Origin: Flammeovirgaceae bacterium
GTDB lineage: Bacteria; Bacteroidota; Bacteroidia; Cytophagales; MED-G16
Direction of reading: 5' to 3'
Length of the DNA stretch: 9,692 nucleotides
NCBI GenBank assembly: GCA_002702205.1
Contig: NZYP01000049.1
Location: 11,389-21,080 of the forward strand
In this document: positions 1 through 7,656 of the stretch, piece after piece
Layout: each line of letters begins with the position of its first letter
How positions within the stretch are numbered: the first letter of the stretch is position 1
Notes under the pieces: generated by a model
The model's database searches: none
What the model saw: the letters and a program-made list of their open reading frames with translations, nothing else
What the model was told of the DNA's origin: nothing
Made by a program: the position numbers and the translations under genes

Positions 1-1962
1 TTCTGTATTTATTAGCTTAAACGGTGTGATTAAAAATCTTATATTAAAATCAAGAGTATCCCCTTTTTTCATAAAACGCTCTCCTGAAAAATTATTTATA
101 ATTACTTCCTCTTCTCTAAGATCAACTGATATCCCACCTTTTGAGTCATTATACCAGGATTCTGGAAGATTAAGTGGTTTTGACTGATAAAAGTTAGTAT
201 TTAATGGTCTCTCATAATTATTGTCTCTTAGAACGTATTGCAAGCCTCCATTTATATTTCCAAGCCATAAACCTTCCTGATGTTTTGTAACATCCCACTT
301 CCAATCAATATTATTATTAAGACTACCTCCTTTTCTACCAAGCCCAAGCATATATTTTGAAGCATATCTTTCAAAAAATAATTTAAAAGAAGTATCGTCA
401 ATTTCATTATCATTTTTAGAAATAAGTTGAATTTTCAGGTCCATCATCCCATCATATTCAATTAGACCAGATACGTCCATTCTAAAGTTTTCAGATGAGT
501 TCGAAGAAATCCATTCTGATTGTGCAGGTGAACTTTGAGAAATTTCAAATTTTTCGTTAATAAAATTCTCAAATTTTTTATTTCTTAATTTAAGATCAAA
601 AGACATTGGTTTAGATAAAATCTCTATAGGATCTCTAGATAGATACGTCATCTCCTGAGAGAAAAAAGACAAAATATTTTCGGGTAAACCAAAAGTATTT
701 AATTTAATTTCTCTACCTAAAATCTTAATTAAATCATCTTTAACCTTAACCTCCTCAAAGGGACTAATAATAATATCCTTCTCTGATCCAATTTTTGAGT
801 TCAACCACCTTAACCTAGTCATCTTCTCTGGATTATTATCACCAAAATCGTCAACCAATTTATTATTAACGTCTAATTTTAAGTGGACGGTGTCTTGTTC
901 CATACCAGATGGTTTAATAATTATATGAGAATTATAGGAGTCTTTTCTTGCGTTTTTTGGAATCTGCAATCCAAACCACAGAGATTGTACTTGGCTTTTA
1001 TCTATAGAAATTTTTTTATTGAGCAGTTTCCCATATAAATCAACGCCTTCCTTATTGAAACATGTAAAATTATCTTTAGAAATTTTAATATTTGATTTGG
1101 AAATTAAATCAGTGAATTCCAATTCTACATCTTTAATTTCTGAAAAAGGAGAGAAGAGACCAACCTGGAATGTATAATATTCCCCTTTTGATACTTCATC
1201 TAATAAGCCATTAACTTCCGTTTCTTCCCTTACCCATCTCAAAGGAAGAAAATCCATCATTTTTATTGGGTAATCCCTATACTCAGGAAAGAGATAATAT
1301 TCTTTATTTTTTTTACTAAAAAACCTGTCTAGTTCATCTTCTGAAGAGATAATCTCCATCGGGAAAAAAGAATTAAAACCGTCAATAGATTCAAATTTTA
1401 TAACTCTAGCTTTTTTAGCAGAGGATAAATTAACCAAGAGATCATTCATTTCTTTTCCAGATTTATTTATTTCATCTTTTTTTGGAGATATATAATTTAC
1501 TTTAGGGTAATACCCACCGGTTGAGTTATGAGGTAAATAATAAAAAAAATATCTTTTAGATGAGATCTGAGGTTTGAAAAGAATGTGGCCAAAATCATTA
1601 TTTATATCTATAAAATATTTGTCAGTAATTTCATATCCGTTCGCAGCATTAACGATGATTACGTCTTTATTATGTGGCAAATCATCTCTTCTTCTCCAAG
1701 GAATTATAACTTGGTGAATTTCATTTGATACATTATCTAGCTCTACTACTACCCTATGATTCCCATGAAAGGAAAAGGCCTCTTTATAATTTGGGTGTTC
1801 CCAATTTCCAGATCCATATGGAATATCATAAAAAGATTCATTTATGGACTTATTTCTATAATTAATCTCATCTATAGTCGAACAGGAGATGGTAATAGAT
1901 AATAAAACGAACAAAAAAAGTTGATTAATAACTTTAAAAACTGATAATGGATTATTTTCCAA
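1..1962 (-). CDS. GH123-like / DUF6067 glycoside hydrolase-type lipoprotein, C-terminus cut by window edge
   Basis: An uninterrupted frame of 654 codons runs off the left end. The N-terminus is a lipoprotein signal: a hydrophobic stretch ending SITISC, with the acylated Cys at residue 27 from the chosen TTG start at 1962. The body matches my recollection of the DUF6067/GH123 N-terminal family: IPWRRRDD at 87-94, an FTCFN segment near 299-303, LWFGLQIPKNA at 328-338 (the 'lwv.v.vPkda' strand of GH123/DUF4091 proteins), TRLRWLNSKIG at 382-392 and LGLGRKGG at 539-546. GH123 enzymes are beta-N-acetylgalactosaminidases; the catalytic barrel should lie in the missing C-terminal part, so activity is unproven. 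The start is uncertain: no in-frame ATG occurs before residue 172, beyond the signal. TTG at 1962 overlaps the upstream deacetylase gene by 11 bp and gives a signal with a lysine before the hydrophobic core. ATT at 1929 (Cys would be residue 16) and GTG at 2004 are alternatives. It is probably co-transcribed with the deacetylase. Confidence 0.83.
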   Translation of the reverse strand, partial: MENNPLSVFKVINQLFLFVLLSITISCSTIDEINYRNKSINESFYDIPYGSGNWEHPNYKEAFSFHGNHRVVVELDNVSNEIHQVIIPWRRRDDLPHNKDVIIVNAANGYEITDKYFIDINNDFGHILFKPQISSKRYFFYYLPHNSTGGYYPKVNYISPKKDEINKSGKEMNDLLVNLSSAKKARVIKFESIDGFNSFFPMEIISSEDELDRFFSKKNKEYYLFPEYRDYPIKMMDFLPLRWVREETEVNGLLDEVSKGEYYTFQVGLFSPFSEIKDVELEFTDLISKSNIKISKDNFTCFNKEGVDLYGKLLNKKISIDKSQVQSLWFGLQIPKNARKDSYNSHIIIKPSGMEQDTVHLKLDVNNKLVDDFGDNNPEKMTRLRWLNSKIGSEKDIIISPFEEVKVKDDLIKILGREIKLNTFGLPENILSFFSQEMTYLSRDPIEILSKPMSFDLKLRNKKFENFINEKFEISQSSPAQSEWISSNSSENFRMDVSGLIEYDGMMDLKIQLISKNDNEIDDTSFKLFFERYASKYMLGLGRKGGSLNNNIDWKWDVTKHQEGLWLGNINGGLQYVLRDNNYERPLNTNFYQSKPLNLPESWYNDSKGGISVDLREEEVIINNFSGERFMKKGDTLDFNIRFLITPFKLINTE

Positions 1963-4438
1963 GAGAAAGAAGATTAGAGAAAATTTTATATGCTCCAGGA
2001 ACACCTGCTGGCAACTGTCTGAACCATGAGTATGATGTATAAACAAAATGCCCTTTTCCAATTTTTGATATTAAAATACCACCATCGTTAGGCCCCTCTC
2101 CTTTATCATTAGAAGAAATTAATGTATTATAATTTTCAGACCATTCATTAGGGAAATACAAACCTCTTTCTTGTACCCAACCCTCAAAATCATCCATAGA
2201 AACTTTGTTTGGAATATTTAATGCTGGATGCTTTGGGTTAATAATTCTAACCAACGCATCTTCTTCAGAAACTCTATTTCTAGATATTTGTAATTTATGG
2301 GGTAGAAAATCGTTTAAATCTAGACTGTTCCAACGAGAACTAGTATTGTATTGAAGAATTACATTACCTCCATCTTCTATATATCTCATTACCTCAGACT
2401 TAAGTTGCGTTAGAGACTTATCTATATTAAATGCCCTTACACCAAAAACCAATGCGTCATAATTTTTAAGTGTTTTAAAATTGATATCCTTTTTTTCTAA
2501 TACATCAACATTGTAACCTACTAAATCTAAAGACTGAGGTACTAGATCACCTGAACCCATCAAATAAGCTATTTTTTTTGAATTTGAGTTTAGACTAAAT
2601 TTTTTTAAGGAAACAGAAGATGAAGGGAATCTAGTCTGCATTGGTATATGATCATAATTTATAAGATCAATTCCTCTAGAATATGATGAGTTTCCATGAT
2701 TAGCTTCATAGGTTATCTCGTATTGACTCTCCATTCCACCAGATAAATCAATTTCAAATTTTAAAATTTTCTTTTCACCTTTCTTAGTGAATTTAACAGT
2801 ATGTGATTCAGGGCTATATTTGATAGCCTCTGGAGTTTTTATTGAGATATCTGCTGATACTTCATCTTTTCCAGAGATAACCTCTACTTCAACTTGTTTT
2901 TTATTTGAGTTAACAAATAACTCCATATTATTTTTAGGATTTATGTAAATTGGATTTCCAACACTAAATGTTTTATAATCATCTCCTTTTGTCGGATTAT
3001 TTGTTTTATTTTCTAGAGGTGAACTGAAAACAACCTCTTGACCGTCAATACTAAAATAGAACTTTGAATTAAATTCAGAAAAATTATCTGGTGAACCTAA
3101 TTCATTTAGGTTATCAATAGAATATGTTCCAAATGAAGGTCTATTAATTAGCCAATATTTCTCAGAAGAGTTAAGATCCTCAGGTACTTTAAAAGATATA
3201 CTCTTAGTAAATAATTTATTATCTTGGAGGACCTCGTCAATAATGATCTCTTGATCCAAGAGTACAATTTTTTTTAACTTAATATTATTTGGACTTCTGT
3301 TTATAGCCTCAAAGCTTATACTAATATTCTCACCTGGAGGAGCAATCTCAACATCTGATAAAGATTCGAAAAACAGACCAGATGAAGCTTTTATAAGATT
3401 TCTTATCTCATTTTTTTTAATTTCTCTCCAATGTCGGTCTGTAACTCTATTTAATTCTTTATAAGCTCCTGTAAGATATGATGTGATTTTATAGGGATGT
3501 CTAATATCAAAAGAATCCTTTGTTTTTTGTATGTATTCCTTGAGTGCATCATGAGGCTTAACTCTTTCCCAGGAGGTAACAATACCTTCCATCATATCAT
3601 TTTCAGCAACACTACCCTGTGTCTGAACAAATAGTTCTATTTCACTCCCTCTTCTCCTCAAAGCACCAAATGCCTGACTCTTGTGCATTGACCTACTCTC
3701 TGATGCAATCTCGTTGTAAGACTTACCTAGATAATTATTAAATAGACCAACATCTACTTTCAACATTTTATCCTTATCGTAACTGTCTAGGTTAAAGAAT
3801 CTTGATGAGGTATTCCAGAAAATTCTTTTAGACTTCCATGGCTTAACAAATTTTAATTGATCTGGATAGATATCTGGATCTCCAGAGATATTAAAAGCTT
3901 TCTGAGCTAAAATAGCTGATGCTGTGTGGTGACCATGAGTTATTCCAGGGGTTTGATTAAACCTAGTCACTAACACATCTGGTCTAAACTTTCTAATTAT
4001 CCATACAAAATCATACAGTATTTTATCTTCGTCCCAGAACTCAAGGGTTTCGTCAGGACCCTTGGAATATCCAAAATCCACAGCCGAGGTAAAAAACTGA
4101 ATTCCACGGTCAATTTTTCTAGCTTGAAGAAGCTCATGGGTTCTTATAAGTCCTAAGTTTTCTTTTAAATGAGTACCTATAAAGTTTTGACCTCCACCAC
4201 CTCTAGTTGCAGATAAGTAGGCAGTCTCATATTTTTTTTCATTAGCTAAGTATGCTATTAATCTTGTATTTTCATCATCAGGGTGAGCAGCAATATATAA
4301 TACTTTTCCAAAAACATTCAACTTTTCTAACATCTGTAAGATGTTAGATGAACTATAAAAATTATTATTATCTTCTTTTGAAAATATATGTGATGATACA
4401 AAAAAAATTAAAAATATTATTTTAAAAGATTTCATCAT
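1952..4438 (-). CDS. Secreted PIG-L family N-acetyl sugar deacetylase with C-terminal amidotransferase-like domain
   Basis: This 828-residue protein has a cleavable signal peptide (about residues 1-20). The PIG-L/LmbE deacetylase domain spans about 45-260. Visible are the zinc-binding AHPDDE at 51-56, a glycine-rich TRGGGGQN at 78-85, HGHH at 168-171 (the second metal/catalytic histidine motif) and the conserved MHKSQAFG at 251-258. Residues about 360-600 look like beta-sandwich (NEW3-like) modules. Residues about 620-828 resemble a class I glutamine-amidotransferase/ThuA-like fold (KKIAYLMGSGD, then YDALVFGVRAF and a GGNVILQYN turn), and I see no clear catalytic Cys there. PIG-L enzymes hydrolyse the N-acetyl group of GlcNAc-containing substrates. 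The small cytoplasmic members act in bacillithiol synthesis, whereas this long exported form is common in Bacteroidota and its substrate is unknown. Two adjacent ATG codons (4438 and 4435) both fit as start. It is transcribed away from an NTF2-like gene and runs into the GH123-like gene. Confidence 0.95.
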   Translation of the reverse strand: MMKSFKIIFLIFFVSSHIFSKEDNNNFYSSSNILQMLEKLNVFGKVLYIAAHPDDENTRLIAYLANEKKYETAYLSATRGGGGQNFIGTHLKENLGLIRTHELLQARKIDRGIQFFTSAVDFGYSKGPDETLEFWDEDKILYDFVWIIRKFRPDVLVTRFNQTPGITHGHHTASAILAQKAFNISGDPDIYPDQLKFVKPWKSKRIFWNTSSRFFNLDSYDKDKMLKVDVGLFNNYLGKSYNEIASESRSMHKSQAFGALRRRGSEIELFVQTQGSVAENDMMEGIVTSWERVKPHDALKEYIQKTKDSFDIRHPYKITSYLTGAYKELNRVTDRHWREIKKNEIRNLIKASSGLFFESLSDVEIAPPGENISISFEAINRSPNNIKLKKIVLLDQEIIIDEVLQDNKLFTKSISFKVPEDLNSSEKYWLINRPSFGTYSIDNLNELGSPDNFSEFNSKFYFSIDGQEVVFSSPLENKTNNPTKGDDYKTFSVGNPIYINPKNNMELFVNSNKKQVEVEVISGKDEVSADISIKTPEAIKYSPESHTVKFTKKGEKKILKFEIDLSGGMESQYEITYEANHGNSSYSRGIDLINYDHIPMQTRFPSSSVSLKKFSLNSNSKKIAYLMGSGDLVPQSLDLVGYNVDVLEKKDINFKTLKNYDALVFGVRAFNIDKSLTQLKSEVMRYIEDGGNVILQYNTSSRWNSLDLNDFLPHKLQISRNRVSEEDALVRIINPKHPALNIPNKVSMDDFEGWVQERGLYFPNEWSENYNTLISSNDKGEGPNDGGILISKIGKGHFVYTSYSWFRQLPAGVPGAYKIFSNLLSLGK

Positions 4439-4508
4439 TATTTGATACTATTATTTGTGGATATGTTTAAAATTAAATTAATTTAATTTCAATTAAAATT
4501 AAAACACT
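4439..4508. promoter_or_regulatory. Divergent promoter spacer between deacetylase and NTF2-like lipoprotein
   Basis: These 70 bp, almost pure A/T, separate two genes read outward, so both promoters should lie here. On the plus strand TTG at 4455-4457, followed after 21 bases by TAATTTAA at 4479-4486, resembles the Bacteroidota -33 TTG / -7 TAnnTTTG promoter, though the last two -7 bases do not match. I found no well-spaced equivalent for the minus strand. Neither gene has a Shine-Dalgarno sequence, and the leader before the plus-strand ATG is A-rich. The location is a firm inference; the exact promoter elements are weak. Confidence 0.4.
4470..4489. repeat. Perfect 20-bp AT palindrome in divergent spacer
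   Basis: The 20 bases equal their own reverse complement; the core is AATTAAATTAATTTAATT at 4471-4488. It overlaps the candidate plus-strand -7 element and sits midway between two divergent genes, as an operator would. It contains only A and T, so chance formation in this AT-rich context is a real possibility. Confidence 0.45.
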
Positions 4509-5012
4509 ATGAATAAATTAATGATAATAACTATTTCTTTTCTGCTATTTTCCTGTAATCAAGGTACAGTAATTGATAACGGAGATTGGTCAGGTACTAT
4601 AAATGCAAATAGCGATGAGAGTAAAATTATAACCAAACTTTCAAAATCCTATGTTGATGGAAACTTTGAAATTGCAGCTGAATATTTAGCAGATGACGCG
4701 GTTAATACAGTTAACGGAGTAGTATATTCTAAAGAAGAATGGATCGCAGGATACAAGAGAGATCATGAAGTCTTTGATAACATCCAGCAAAATGACTTAA
4801 ATATTACTACTATGTATTATAACAACGGGAGGGTTTTCACTAACCACTGGCTTACTTGGTCTGGAACATCAAAAATCACAGGTGAGACAAATACTGCAGA
4901 GTATTACGGTTTCTGGGAATGGAAAGATGGGAAAGTGATTGCAACTGGTGGAATATTAGATCCAACTTGGTATGGTGCAGAAATTATGAGGTATTTAGAA
5001 ACTCAAAATTAA
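4509..5012 (+). CDS. NTF2-like (SnoaL-type) lipoprotein, copy 1
   Basis: This 167-residue protein has a short lipoprotein signal with lipobox FLLFSC (Cys16), so it is predicted to be membrane-anchored and to face the periplasm or surface. Residues about 35-165 have the layout of an NTF2-like/SnoaL cone: an N-terminal helix (SKIITKLSKSYVDGNFEIAA), an ADDAV strand, then beta strands around TNHWLTWSGTSK (111-122) and WEWKDGKVI (136-144), ending with DPTWYGAEI (151-159). Such folds can be enzymes or ligand-binding scaffolds, and nothing here fixes a substrate. The convergent neighbour at 5053-5583 shares HEVFDNI, the T-H/S-W-x-x-W-S block, the EW-DGK-I strand and the DP....AEI tail, so the two are paralogues. 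There is no Shine-Dalgarno sequence. ATG at 4509 is the only start that keeps the signal. The gene is monocistronic and ends at a hairpin terminator. Confidence 0.9.
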   Translation: MNKLMIITISFLLFSCNQGTVIDNGDWSGTINANSDESKIITKLSKSYVDGNFEIAAEYLADDAVNTVNGVVYSKEEWIAGYKRDHEVFDNIQQNDLNITTMYYNNGRVFTNHWLTWSGTSKITGETNTAEYYGFWEWKDGKVIATGGILDPTWYGAEIMRYLETQN

Positions 5013-5017
5013 AAATT

Positions 5018-5044
5018 AAACCCTCCACATGGAGGGTTTTTATT
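5018..5044. terminator. Intrinsic terminator shared by convergent genes
   Basis: A 9-bp stem, AAACCCTCC (5018-5026) pairing with GGAGGGTTT (5031-5039), encloses the 4-base loop ACAT, and a T run follows at 5037-5041. It starts 5 bp after the plus-strand lipoprotein stop codon and lies 8 bp beyond the minus-strand lipoprotein stop. On the minus strand the stem is followed by AATTTTT, so it should work in both directions, probably better on the plus strand. This GC-rich stem stands out sharply from the surrounding AT-rich DNA. Confidence 0.88.
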
Positions 5045-5052
5045 TATCCTTT

Positions 5053-5583
5053 TTATCCTTGAGAAGCAAGTTCAATCTCAGCCATCATAGCTGAAGGATC
5101 AAAATTATGCCATTCTCTAATAATTTTACCATCTGCCCATTCAAAACTAATATGGACAGGTATGGTGATTACATTTTCACTGGCTTTTCCAGTAGCAGAC
5201 CAGATGAACCAACTATGAGTAACCGCTGTTTCAGGATTATTATCTGATGCAGGATATTTAGTTGTTTGAACCCACACACCAAGATCCTCACCTTCATTTT
5301 CTTCGTAAGTCCAACTCATATTGATATTTTCAAAAACTTCGTGTTGAACAGTTATTAATTCTGAAATATCATCAACAGTAGACGCATCGACACTATTCAT
5401 GTAAATCTTTAGGTCAGGTGACCACAAAGATTGTAATGCCGGGACATCATTCTTTAAATAATTTTGGTAGTGCTCTCTGATTGCATTTGATTTCTCGTCA
5501 TCAAAAGTAGTCACTACATTATTTGAAGGAGAACCACAACCGAAGGCAACTATTGCCAATAGAAATAATAATAAATTTCTCAT
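5053..5583 (-). CDS. NTF2-like (SnoaL-type) lipoprotein, copy 2
   Basis: This 176-residue protein has a lipoprotein signal (hydrophobic core, then VAFGC with Cys16) and predicted membrane anchoring. The rest fits one NTF2-like domain: helix about 31-54 (SNAIREHYQNYLKNDVPAL), strand YMNSVD at 61-66, HEVFENI at 81-87, THSWFIWSATGK at 122-133, FEWADGKII at 147-155 and DPSAMMAEI at 162-170. These blocks occur in the same order in the convergent protein at 4509-5012, although overall identity looks modest, so duplication is old or the copies diverged fast. It lies 52 bp downstream of the S9 peptidase gene on the same strand and may be the last gene of that transcription unit, or have its own promoter in the spacer. 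The function is unknown; binding of a small ligand or a SnoaL-like reaction is possible but unsupported. Confidence 0.91.
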   Translation of the reverse strand: MRNLLLFLLAIVAFGCGSPSNNVVTTFDDEKSNAIREHYQNYLKNDVPALQSLWSPDLKIYMNSVDASTVDDISELITVQHEVFENINMSWTYEENEGEDLGVWVQTTKYPASDNNPETAVTHSWFIWSATGKASENVITIPVHISFEWADGKIIREWHNFDPSAMMAEIELASQG

Positions 5584-5590
5584 ATAAATT

Positions 5591-5616
5591 TAGATTTAAT
5601 TAAAAAAGTAAATCTA
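5591..5616. repeat. 8-bp inverted repeat in spacer upstream of NTF2-like copy 2
   Basis: TAGATTTA (5591-5598) and TAAATCTA (5609-5616) are exact reverse complements separated by 10 bases. The element lies in the 52-bp gap between the S9 peptidase stop and the downstream lipoprotein start. It could be a weak hairpin attenuating read-through, an operator, or chance. The minus-strand half sites resemble the TAnnTTTG -7 motif except for the final base, but I see no TTG at the right distance. Confidence 0.35.
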
Positions 5617-5635
5617 GTACTATATTTTAAAAAAA

Positions 5636-7654
5636 CTAGTCTCTGTACTTATTAAACCAGTATAATATATGATCGATCTTGGTAATTAGTTGACTTGGTT
5701 TATTAGATATATTGTGGTATGCACCTGGTATCTCAACATAAACTGTCTCAATCTTCCTAAGCTTAAGTGCATGATATAGCTGTTTGGATTCTGAAGGTGG
5801 TGTCCTTAAATCATTTAAACCTACCATTACCATTGTTGGTGTCTCGATATTTCCAACCAACGATATTGGTGAAAAGCTCCAGTAGTGATTAAAATTCTCC
5901 CAGGGCTGACCTTCATATCTTGTGTGAGCATATCCAAAATAATTATCAGCAACTAAGGTTTTAGAGATCCAGTTCATTACAGGTTTAATAACAGCAGAGG
6001 CCTTAAACCTATTTGTTTTCCCGATTATCCATGCGGTCATTATTCCTCCAGCACTGCCGCCCGTAACAAATAAATTATCTTTGTCAACATAACCTTGGTC
6101 AAGTACTTTATCAACTCCATCCATCACATCATGGTAGTCATCACCAGGATAATTTCTATATAATAAATTTCCAAACTCCTCACCATAGCTTGTACTTCCT
6201 CTTGGGTTTGGATAGAAAACAACATATCCTGCTGCAGAATACAATAAGATTTCAGGAGAAAACCTGTCCCCATAATTACTTATTGGTCCTCCATGATTTT
6301 CAACTATAAGCGGATATTTTTTATTTGAGATAAAACCTGGAGGCTTAGCAATCCACCCTTGAATTCTTCTCCCGTCAACAGTAGAATTATACCAAATCTC
6401 TTCAATTGTACCAAGATCCTTACCATTAAATAGATCTTTATTAAGGTGAGTTAGTCTATCAGATGATTTTCCGTCATAAATTGCGATATCTGCTGGGTGG
6501 TAGGGAGAAGTAATAGTATATGAAATTTTACCATTTTTTGATATGGAATACGATCCACCACCGTAAGGTCTTCCAATCGTTGTTCCTCCAACATCACCAA
6601 ATAATGTTTTAGTTTCACCACTTAGACTAGAAATAGCTACTTTTGTGTTGCCTTCGTCATCATACATAAAATATAAACTCTTTCCATCTCTTGACCATGT
6701 AAGTGAACTTATACTCCTATCTAATCCAATTTCTATTTCTCTTTTACTTGTACCATCAATGTTCATTACTGATAATTTGGAAATTTGATATGTTTGAACT
6801 TTATCATTATACCCTAGATAAGCAATGAGTTTACCATCTGGTGACACAACTGCACCTCTGTCAGGCCCATTTCTATCTGTAAGTGTATTTAAATTTGAAC
6901 CATCGATTGAGATAGAATATATTTCTGAATTTCTAAAATCATACTCCCAATCTTCTGTATAATTAGATGAGAAAACAAAACCATCAGAATCAGACATCCA
7001 ATCATATGAGTAATGGTTATATTTTTCTGAAGTAACTTGTTTGGGTTTACCACCATCCGATGAAATGTAGAAAAGTTGCGAAAAACCTTCCCTCATATAC
7101 CCTGAGCCATCTGCCTCATGTTTAACTCTTTCAGTGATTCTAGGTTTATCTGCCCACTTTGCATTTTTTGGTTTTCTTGGTGGAGAGACTAATTGTAATG
7201 TTTTCTCTGGTACAAACATTATGAACGCTAGATATCTTCCATCTCTAGACCACTTTAAAGATCTTGGAGAACCATCAAGCTGAGATATTGATGAATACTG
7301 TCTAGAATCAGTCCAGTAGATATAAATTTCTGATCCATTTCCATCGTCAGAATTTGATATAAATGAAATTCTTTTGCCATCAGGACTCCATCTGGGATTA
7401 CTTTCATTAAAATTATTAGATGTTAGCTTTTGGTGATTGGTTCCATCTGAGTTAATAGTCCAGAGAGTAGATGACCTACCATCCTTCATTATATCCATTT
7501 CTGTCCTTACATAGACTATCAGACTACCATCTGGAGAAATCTGTGGATCTCTAACGTATTGCAGATCAAATACATCTAGGTTCTCAAAAATATTTTGAGC
7601 ATTTAGTTTACCTAAACAAACAAATAGCAGAATTAAAAAAAATTTATATTTCAT
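5636..7654 (-). CDS. Exported S9 family (prolyl oligopeptidase type) peptidase
   Basis: This 672-residue serine peptidase has an N-terminal signal peptide (about 1-19, ending LNA before Q20). Residues about 30-400 form a TolB/WD40-like beta-propeller that gates substrate size: repeats with S/RPDG-type turns appear at ISPDGS 39-44, WSPDGK 89-94, WSRDGR 135-140, VSPDGK 270-275 and WSRDGK 320-325. The alpha/beta hydrolase domain covers about 415-672. The oxyanion region is NHGGP (453-457), the nucleophile is Ser534 in TGGSAGG, the acid is Asp615 in GLNDLRTPP, and the base is His647 in PGAYH, so the triad is complete and in family order. The block after the nucleophile (AVIKPVMNWISKTLVADN) is typical of S9C-like acylaminoacyl/dipeptidyl peptidases, which release short N-terminal pieces from peptides. 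The length is normal for the family. Its start lies 2 bp after the stop of the ABM-like lipoprotein, so the two are almost certainly co-transcribed. Confidence 0.96.
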   Translation of the reverse strand: MKYKFFLILLFVCLGKLNAQNIFENLDVFDLQYVRDPQISPDGSLIVYVRTEMDIMKDGRSSTLWTINSDGTNHQKLTSNNFNESNPRWSPDGKRISFISNSDDGNGSEIYIYWTDSRQYSSISQLDGSPRSLKWSRDGRYLAFIMFVPEKTLQLVSPPRKPKNAKWADKPRITERVKHEADGSGYMREGFSQLFYISSDGGKPKQVTSEKYNHYSYDWMSDSDGFVFSSNYTEDWEYDFRNSEIYSISIDGSNLNTLTDRNGPDRGAVVSPDGKLIAYLGYNDKVQTYQISKLSVMNIDGTSKREIEIGLDRSISSLTWSRDGKSLYFMYDDEGNTKVAISSLSGETKTLFGDVGGTTIGRPYGGGSYSISKNGKISYTITSPYHPADIAIYDGKSSDRLTHLNKDLFNGKDLGTIEEIWYNSTVDGRRIQGWIAKPPGFISNKKYPLIVENHGGPISNYGDRFSPEILLYSAAGYVVFYPNPRGSTSYGEEFGNLLYRNYPGDDYHDVMDGVDKVLDQGYVDKDNLFVTGGSAGGIMTAWIIGKTNRFKASAVIKPVMNWISKTLVADNYFGYAHTRYEGQPWENFNHYWSFSPISLVGNIETPTMVMVGLNDLRTPPSESKQLYHALKLRKIETVYVEIPGAYHNISNKPSQLITKIDHILYWFNKYRD

Positions 7655-7656
7655 AA

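Noticed and set aside
1952..4438. Bacillithiol-synthesis deacetylase (BshB) identity for the PIG-L gene
   Set aside because: BshB proteins are about 230-residue cytoplasmic enzymes. This one is 828 residues, has a signal peptide and carries large extra domains, so only the fold and metal site are shared.
4460..4508. AT-rich near-repeats (AATTAAA-type words) as a replication origin or iteron array
   Set aside because: The words are irregular, too few, and lie in a short divergent spacer with no DnaA-box-like sequence or replication gene nearby.
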